Part shown: positions 58,148-64,000 of the stretch, in pieces
How positions within the stretch are numbered: the first letter of the stretch is position 1
Layout: every line of letters starts with the position of its first letter
Source of the DNA: Mauremys mutica
Lineage: Eukaryota > Chordata > Testudines > Geoemydidae
NCBI RefSeq assembly: GCF_020497125.1
Contig: NC_059075.1
Span: forward strand, 35,810,003 to 35,874,002
DNA: 64,000 bases
Reading direction: 5' to 3'
Notes under the pieces: model-generated
Seen by the model: only the letters and a program-made list of their open reading frames with translations
Told to the model about the DNA's origin: nothing
Database searches by the model: none
Position numbers and translations under genes: made by a program

Positions 58148-59450
58148 TCACAGAATCATAGAAATGTAGGGTGGGAAGAGAGCTTTAGAGGTCATCTATT
58201 TCATCCCTCTGCACTGAGGCATGAGCAAATATGCTTAAACCATCCTTGGCAGGTGTTTGTCAAACCTGTTCATTAAAACATCCAATTTGGGGGATTCCAC
58301 AACCTCCATTGGTAATCTATTTCAGAACTTATCTACCCTTGCAGTTAGAAAGTGTTTTCCTAATACATAACCTAAATATCCTTTGCTGCAGAATAAGCCA
58401 AAACTTCTTGTCCTACCTTCAGCAGACATGGAGAACAATTGATCACTGTCCTCTTTATATCTTTCCTTACCATATTTGAAGACTGTTATCAGGTTCCCAT
58501 TCAGACTTCTTTTCTAAAGACTAAACATAACCATTTTTTTAACCTTTCCTCATAGGTCAATTTTTCTAAACCTTTATCATTTTTGTTGCTCTCTTCTGGT
58601 GTCTCTCCAATTTTTTCTACATCTTTTTTAAAATGTGTCACCTGAAAGTGGACACAGTACTCCATCTGAGGCCTCACCAGTGATGAGTAGAGCAGGACAA
58701 CTATCTCTTGTGTCTTACATACAACTCTCTTGCTAACAGACTCCAGGATGATATTAGCCTTTTTGGTAACTGCATCACATTGTTGACTCATGTTCATTTT
58801 GTGACCCACTATAATCCCCAGATCCTTTTCTGCAGTTATACTGCCTAGCCAGCTATTCCCCATTTTGTATTTGTGCATTGGATTTTTCCTCCCTAAGTAT
58901 AGTACTTTCTACTTGTCTTTATAGAATTTCATCTTGTTGATTTCAGACCAATTTATCAAGGTCATTTTGAATCCTATCTTATTCTCCAAAGTGTTTGCAA
59001 TCTCTCCCATTTTAGTGTCATTCTCAAACTGTATAAGCATAATCTCCACCCTATTATCCAAGTCATGGATGAAAAATATTGAATAGTACCAGATCCAGGC
59101 AGGATCCCAGTTGATACATCCTCCCAGTTTGACAGCAAACCATTGACAACTGCTCTTTGAGAACAGTCTTCAATCAGTTATGCACCACGTTACATGTACT
59201 TGATCTAGACCATATTTATCTAGTTTGCTTATGAGAATGTTGTGGAACAGTGTCAAAAGCTTTACTAACACTAAGATAAATCATGTCTACTGCTTCCTCC
59301 CTATAAACTAGGCCAGTAACCCCATCAAAGAAGGAAATTAGTTTGGTTTGGCATTATTTTTTCTTGACAAATCCATGTTGCCCATTACTTAGGACCCTAT
59401 TATCCTCGAAGTGCTTAGAAACTGATTGTTTAATAATTTTTATCAATTTA
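58148..59450 (-). mobile_element. CR1 LINE, 1.3-kb 3' portion with RT relics
   Basis: The plus strand starts TCACAGAATCATAGAAATGT (complement of the CR1 end). The minus frame at 58501-58878 has NSWLGSITAEKDLGIIVGHK, KTQEIVVLLYSSLVRPQMEY and KNDKGLEKLTYEERLK, equivalent to the segments at 31460-31910. Further up to 59450 are relics of the FADD and motif A regions with several breaks. 5'-truncated and inactive. Confidence 0.92.
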
Positions 59451-60093
59451 AATTATCACTGTTTGGAATTAGACAATCTGAGGATCAGACAATAATTATT
59501 TAATGACAGTAGACCTTGAGATTTTAAAAGTTAAAGATTTATAATCATTAAAACACAAATTGTCAACATCACATTTAAAATATAAAAAAAAGTTAATATC
59601 CTTAATTCAACGTCTAACTTCTCAAACAGCATTTTTCTTACTTCGCCTCTCTGTACATTTTGATTATTGACAGAAATACTTTTTTATTGGTTTGTGAGTG
59701 TATGGACAAATCAATGTTTACTGACATTTACCAATAAAAATCTAATTTACCAATAAAAATTTAATCCTTCTGAGCCTAAATATAGTGGGCCAAGTTCTGT
59801 TCAGTAGACCCATCTGAAGTCAATAGAGCTTAACTGTAGAATGCCCTCTGAGTCTTTTGCAAAGGGTTCTAGATAAATTTTATACCTATTCTTTACTAGC
59901 AGAAGATTCCACAGAGAAACTCTGCTTATTCAAACCTGATTGCTCTTCAACTTCAGAAACAGGCTATAGTCTTTGGATTTTTCAGGACCATTTCCTCTTC
60001 TTAATGCCCTTTAGTGCTTTATTGTACCCTTTTTCTCCCTGTAAATCTGTTTGTTTTCCTCCTTGAATACAATATTAAAGTGATCTATGAAAG
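59451..60093. other. Unassigned AT-rich DNA
   Basis: AATTTACCAATAAAAAT-type direct repeats near 59720-59765 are visible; no gene or repeat family is recognised. Confidence 0.4.
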
Positions 60094-60325
60094 ATCTGAT
60101 CAGTTTGCCGTTCCCGGACAATGGGGCTTCAGGAAGTGGCACGACTCGAGGGATGTGTTAGCCGCCGCTTCCCGCAACCCACATTGTCCTGGAACAGTGA
60201 ACCGCGGCCAGTGGGAGCTGTTATCGGCCAAACCTGCAGATGCTGCAGGTAAACAAACCATCCCGGCCCACCATCAGATTTCCCTGATGAGCTGCATGCC
60301 AAAGGTTGCCGAACCCTGTTGTATA
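60094..60325 (-). mobile_element. hAT-like MITE fragment
   Basis: The right end GGTTGCCGAACCCTG reads on the minus strand as CAGGGTTCGGCAACC, a hAT-type terminus. Inward are GGTAAACAAACCATCCCGGC, AACCTGCAGATGCTGCA and GAACCGCGGCCAGTGGGAGC, and near the other side the inverted partner GTTTGCCGTTCCCGGACAAT. The left TIR is missing and no TSD is found. Related in plan to 3081-3272. Confidence 0.65.
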
Positions 60326-60930
60326 TTATTGAGTCAGAGGAACAAAGTTATTTTAGTGTATTCCTAACTCTCACTTTATACTTCCAGTATCTGATGCTCA
60401 GGAGGAAGAACACAATGTGATTCCAATGCTTAGAAGAGTATCAGTGATGGGTGGAATGTTTCCTCCCACTCTTTTGGACATAACAGTCTTAAAAGTAAGG
60501 AACAGAGACTGAGGAAGAAAGAAAACTCATCTCAGAGACTGGAGACAAGACATGACATGGACATAAAACTCTGCAAATAGCATGTGATTAGGAAGCCTGA
60601 TATGTTTTCACAGCCTGTTACTATAGTCACTTGAAAAATAGGAAGAGATTCTTGTGAGAGTTTCACAAAAGCTTTGTTCCATTTTTTTTAAATAAACATT
60701 TTAAAAACTATTGTTCAGCTCTTCAGCTTGGTCAAAACTTGAGATGACATTTTTTCTTAGAGCAAATACATTTGTAAGCATAAGAGTCCTTTCATGCATA
60801 GTTCATAAAAAGAAAAAAAATACTAAATACATTGCTTCTAAGAGGAAATCTCTCCTTCACTACTGACACCAACATCCGTCTTGCCATGGAATACTGTAAA
60901 GCTTGAAATCAAGCCAGTAATGATGTTTCC
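60326..60930. other. Unassigned AT-rich DNA
   Basis: Nothing recognised. Confidence 0.4.
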
Positions 60931-60931
60931 T

Positions 60932-61012
60932 ATATATATATTTCTATATATATATATAGCTCCATTAATATATATCCATTGTCTCTCTCTCTCTATATAT
61001 ATATCCATTAAA
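60932..61012. repeat. Compound (TA)n/(CT)n microsatellite
   Basis: Runs of TATATATA (60933-60958 and 60993-61005) surround CTCTCTCTCTCT (60981-60994), with TCCATTA spaced among them. Confidence 0.9.
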
Positions 61013-61024
61013 AGAGGAAGGATG

Positions 61025-61121
61025 GTCCATTAGTTAAAGGGCTTGCATGGATCTTATGAGATCTGAGTTCAATTACCTGCCCTGTCACAAGCTTCTCATG
61101 TTAACTTGGGCAAGAATTTTT
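61025..61121 (+). repeat. MIR SINE, 5' part
   Basis: TTAGTTAAAGGGCTTGCATG, GATCTGAGTTCAATTACCTG and GTTAACTTGGGCAAG give the MIR head. The rest lies beyond the inserted SINE. Confidence 0.75.
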
Positions 61122-61307
61122 ATAGACTAGAATATCAGCGTTGGAAGGGACCTCAGGAGGTCATCTAGTCCAACCCCCTGCTCAAAGCAGGACCACTTGC
61201 CAGATAGATTTTTACCCTGGTTCCCTAAATAGCCCCTCTCAAGGATTGAACTTACAACCCTGGGTTTAGTAGGTCAATGCTCAAACCACTGAGCTATCCC
61301 TCCCTCT
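61122..61307 (-). mobile_element. Full-length tRNA-derived turtle SINE with CR1-like tail
   Basis: On the minus strand the element begins GGGAGGGATAGCTCAGTGG. Box A (TAGCTCAGTGG) lies at 61286-61296, box B (AGTTCAATCC) near 61243-61252, followed by a tRNA-unrelated middle and a tail GGTTGGACTAGATGACCTCC, then TGAGGTCCCTTCCAACGC. This is the layout of the tRNA-Lys-related pol III SINE of cryptodire turtles, whose tail derives from CR1. Both promoter boxes are recognisable. No clear TSD was found. Confidence 0.93.
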
Positions 61308-61441
61308 AAGCACTGTATGTGTCAGTTTCCCATCTGTAAAATGGGGATAATGGTAATCCCTGTGTTACAATCCTGTTGTGAACTTTAATACATTAAAGAC
61401 TGTGAGGTGCTCAGATACTCTGGTGATGGAACATATATGTA
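61308..61441 (+). repeat. MIR SINE, 3' part
   Basis: TGTCAGTTTCCCATCTGTAA, AATGGGGATAATGGTAATCC and GTGAGGTGCTCAGATACTCT complete the MIR begun at 61025. Confidence 0.8.
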
Positions 61442-61940
61442 CCAGAGAGATAGGAAATGGACTGGATCTCAGTGCAGTGAGATATAAATTTTTCTCAGAG
61501 ACTAACTCATCTGATCACCCTAAGGCTTCTAATGCATATTCAGTCTTGTATACATGTTATAAAAAGACAAATATTCACTTAACTATAAACGATAGCTTCT
61601 CCCTCACAATTCATTTCTGAAGAATTCCTCTTGGTTGATATCTTGTTGCTACTTCCATTTTCATCCTGTAGCTGAGTTAAAGCCTTGTTCCTTTTACAAC
61701 CCACCTACTTAAGCAACACTCATCATTTTAGATTCACTTTTTCCCAGATTATGGAGTGGTGTGGATTGCCAAATTTCATACAGTATCTACCAATCTTTAT
61801 GAAGGGGGAAGAAAAGGCTCTTTTTAAAAAAAAGTGCTTATGTATCACTGGAAACAAAATTTAAAAAAAAATTAAAAAACCCACACATTCAAAGAATGTT
61901 TAAGGTGGCTAGAGAAAAAAAATGAATGAAAGGAAATGTT

Positions 61941-62070
61941 AGTGAAGGGTGAAAGGTACCATATGTCCTCCAAAGCCTAGGCACAATGGGGAACCATCTT
62001 AATGGCTTTCTTAATGCACCCTGTTGTGCCTAGGTATTGAAGGGCATATGGTGCATTTCACCCTGAACTG
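61941..62070. mobile_element. Fold-back (MITE-like) element with ~50-bp arms
   Basis: Arm 61941-61991 (GTGAAGGGTGAAAGGTACCA, then CCTAGGCACAATGGG) and arm 62018-62070 (CCCTGTTGTGCCTAGG, then CATATGGTGCATTTCACCC) are reverse complements at roughly 80% of positions, with about 26 bases between. No transposase and no certain TSD. The transcript would form a long imperfect hairpin. Confidence 0.75.
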
Positions 62071-62513
62071 TGAATTTCCTGAAACAGCTGTAATGTTCTT
62101 TTAATGTTTTTGTGGATAATTACATAGCTTCAGAATTTTTTAAAACATTTTCCCCTCACAGTTATTAGAGGGCACTTATACTTTGCAATGGCATACTATG
62201 CCTAACCATCAACGCTTCCCTCTTGAATACTTTGACCTTCTGTTTGTTTTTGGTATTTATTATTTACTGTGCATACATTGCACCTTACTATACAGCCTTT
62301 ATGCTACATATCTTTACATGGTGTATGCAGCAGGGAATGTGAGTTTGCTGTGCTCCAGCACAAGTGTCAGCAGAGGTGGTGCTTGGGCAGATGTGAGGTT
62401 AAGCATGGGTTTAGTCCTCTGCAACTGTTGGTAGTATGTTTCAAGCATGTTGTGTACCCACTATCATGTACACAGGATAAAAAAGGAGACAATGAATGAC
62501 CACACAGTGGGTG
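62071..62513. other. Unassigned DNA
   Basis: No gene or repeat is recognised. The overlapping frames at 62183-62499 have no motif. Confidence 0.4.
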
Positions 62514-62965
62514 TCTGTAGCAGGGTGGTCCCCTGCTCCTGCCCTGAAGGGCTTAAAACAGCCCAGGAGAGGGCTGTGGCTGTGGCAAGAAGCCTGGGCT
62601 GATTAGGGAGGGTAGGCTCAGCTGTGGCCATGCTCCAATCAGGCCCAGCTGGACCCTATAAGAGGCTGTGAGCCAGAAGCCCAGTCAGTCTCCCTCTGTT
62701 TGTAGAGGGAGAAGGGTCTGGCCGCAGGAAGCTAGACACAAGGTACCTGAGTGAAGCAGGGCTGGGGAAAGGCAAATGAGCTGGGGAGCTCCAGCCTGAA
62801 AAGACCCAGGCTGCGGCCTAGCATTGGGCTAACAGGTACTGGGGGTTGCAGAGGGCAGCCCAGGGGTAGGCCAAGGCAGCAGGTCCAAACCCTCCTTGCC
62901 AGTGATGAGTAGGCTGATACTGCAGTCTGCCGCAGGGTGTGGGGATAGACAATGACTGAGCAGTA
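62514..62965 (+). repeat. LTR-like interspersed repeat with TATA-like box
   Basis: A GC-rich, non-coding block beginning TGTAGCAGGGTGGTCCCCTG. CCCTATAAGAGGCTGTGAGC near 62653 offers a TATA-like box, followed by GGAGAAGGGTCTGGCCGCAG and GCAGAGGGCAGCCCAGGGGT. The content resembles LTR blocks common in turtle genomes, but no CA end, partner or TSD was found. Confidence 0.45.
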
Positions 62966-63784
62966 GCCAAAACTGATTTTGGAGGTCTGCCTCATGATTC
63001 TGGATTAGCTGGAGTTGGCAATACTCAATAATTGATACACCAATTAACAAAAATAAAAACAGTAAATACATATTCAAAAACACCTTCAAAATTACTACTT
63101 AATATAAACAATTTAAGCCCATTTCTAGATCTTTATCTGTTCCAGAGTCCGCACATGTTGCCCAGCTCTCCTCCCCAGGTTGCTCGTGTATAGGTGAGTA
63201 ATGAGGCTCTCTTTGACTCTCTTCCATGGGTTCAAAGTCCGAGTCATTTAGATAGGGCCTGATCTTCTGAAGTGCTGGTGCTGGTCTCATGCAGTGCCTG
63301 AAATGTGCTTTTGCTCATCAACCAACACATGTAAAGTAGGTCCTGGAAAACATGCTCATGACTGAGTTTGACTAATTGTCCCTGTATCTCTCTGGATGTA
63401 TTTTTTGCTTGAATGTTATGTTTTGCTTGCCAGGTTCTATATATCAAACCCTAAATCAATATAAGAAAGTTTGAAAAAACTGTTAAAAAATCCATTCTCT
63501 CTCCTTCTCTCATCCCCCATCCACCAACTTTCCTGTACAGTATGTACTCATTTTCAACCCAAACACCACCTGTCATATATGGAAGCATTGATGGAAATGA
63601 AAACACCAGGAACTTAGACAGCAAAACAAATGCAGCAGTGAAAGATTTATGAACACAAGAGAATTTCTGAGCTTCTTTAAAGTTCAAAGCAGCTCTATCC
63701 AAACTTCCTTTTAAACACAAAATAACTAATCTGATAGCTCAATAGCTGCCTATGGCTTGCAGATTAAAAACAAGCTGATCGCTA
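62966..63784. other. Unassigned AT-rich DNA
   Basis: Short minus-strand frames at 63099-63720 have no recognisable domain. Confidence 0.4.
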
Positions 63785-63930
63785 AGGGTATGTCTATGCT
63801 GCAAATAGACAACTGTGATTGGCCCATGCCAGCTGACTCAGGCTCAGGCTAATAGGCTGTTTAATTGTGGTGTAGACATTCAGGGTTGGGGTACAGCTTG
63901 GGCTCTAGGTCCCAATTTTTGAAGTACTTA
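63785..63930 (+). mobile_element. Harbinger-like MITE, left part
   Basis: AGGGTATGTCTATGCTGCAA at the left is the same TIR type as at 53392 and 54875. Inside are GGCCCATGCCAGCTGACTCA and TTAATTGTGGTGTAGACATT, then GGGCTCTAGGTCCC, as in related palindromic MITEs. The right half is not present. Confidence 0.65.
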
Positions 63931-64000
63931 GCAACCATATTAAGAATAAATTCACTCCAGAGAAGTGGTCCTGTGTAAAGCCCCATGTACCATTTAACTC

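Noticed and set aside
61243..61307. tRNA gene on the minus strand
   Set aside because: The boxes belong to the head of a tRNA-derived SINE with a CR1 tail; no full cloverleaf with a proper acceptor stem is present.
1..64000. CRISPR arrays, operons, Shine-Dalgarno sites, or bacterial or phage genes
   Set aside because: The sequence is vertebrate DNA full of retrotransposon and DNA transposon relics; no regularly spaced repeats or prokaryotic gene packing occur.

Overview
Organism and overall nature. This is vertebrate chromosomal DNA, most likely from a cryptodire turtle. The best single clue is a complete tRNA-derived SINE with a CR1-type 3' tail at 61122-61307 (minus strand), matching the tortoise/cryptodire pol III SINE family. 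Supporting clues are many CR1 LINE copies, an RTE LINE, MIR and L2-like relics, Penelope-like (PLE) tails, and hAT and PIF/Harbinger elements. I recognise no host protein-coding gene, rRNA or functional tRNA. Nearly all open reading frames are either decayed transposon coding sequence or chance frames in GC-rich or low-complexity repeats. The window reads as intergenic or intronic DNA. Layout: 0-11 kb holds PLE 3' ends, a Harbinger-like relic, a hAT MITE with target-site duplication (TSD) GATATATC, a CR1 end, a TIR element, and a PLE fragment split by a 686-bp hAT element. 13-22 kb holds a PLE GIY-YIG endonuclease relic, an internally deleted Ty3/Gypsy element with both LTRs and a nested hAT MITE, a Harbinger MITE and a nearly collinear but dead RTE LINE. 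22-34 kb holds a tRNA-like repeat, an 867-bp GC-rich TIR element, a 31-bp-arm hairpin, a PLE tail with a hammerhead-like motif, and a 2.1-kb CR1 split by a palindromic PLE insertion. 34-50 kb is mostly unique AT-rich DNA with old relics, a second hAT MITE, a CR1 split by a probable solo LTR, and a long (CA)n tract. 50-64 kb holds a 2.1-kb Harbinger element with an apparent internal inversion, another 1.3-kb CR1, a fold-back element, the diagnostic SINE inside a MIR, and an LTR-like block. How the parts relate: several insertions are nested and give a relative chronology (MIR before the cryptodire SINE; CR1 before palindromic PLE; PLE before hAT; Gypsy before hAT MITE; CR1 before LTR). The SINE and the CR1 elements share a nearly identical 3' tail, as expected if the SINE is mobilised by CR1 machinery. 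The most noteworthy theme is the PLE material: at least five fragments, two beginning with an inverted copy of their own sequence, and several carrying a hammerhead-ribozyme-like fold with one extra core base. All identifications rest on reading the sequence and on family knowledge; no search was run.
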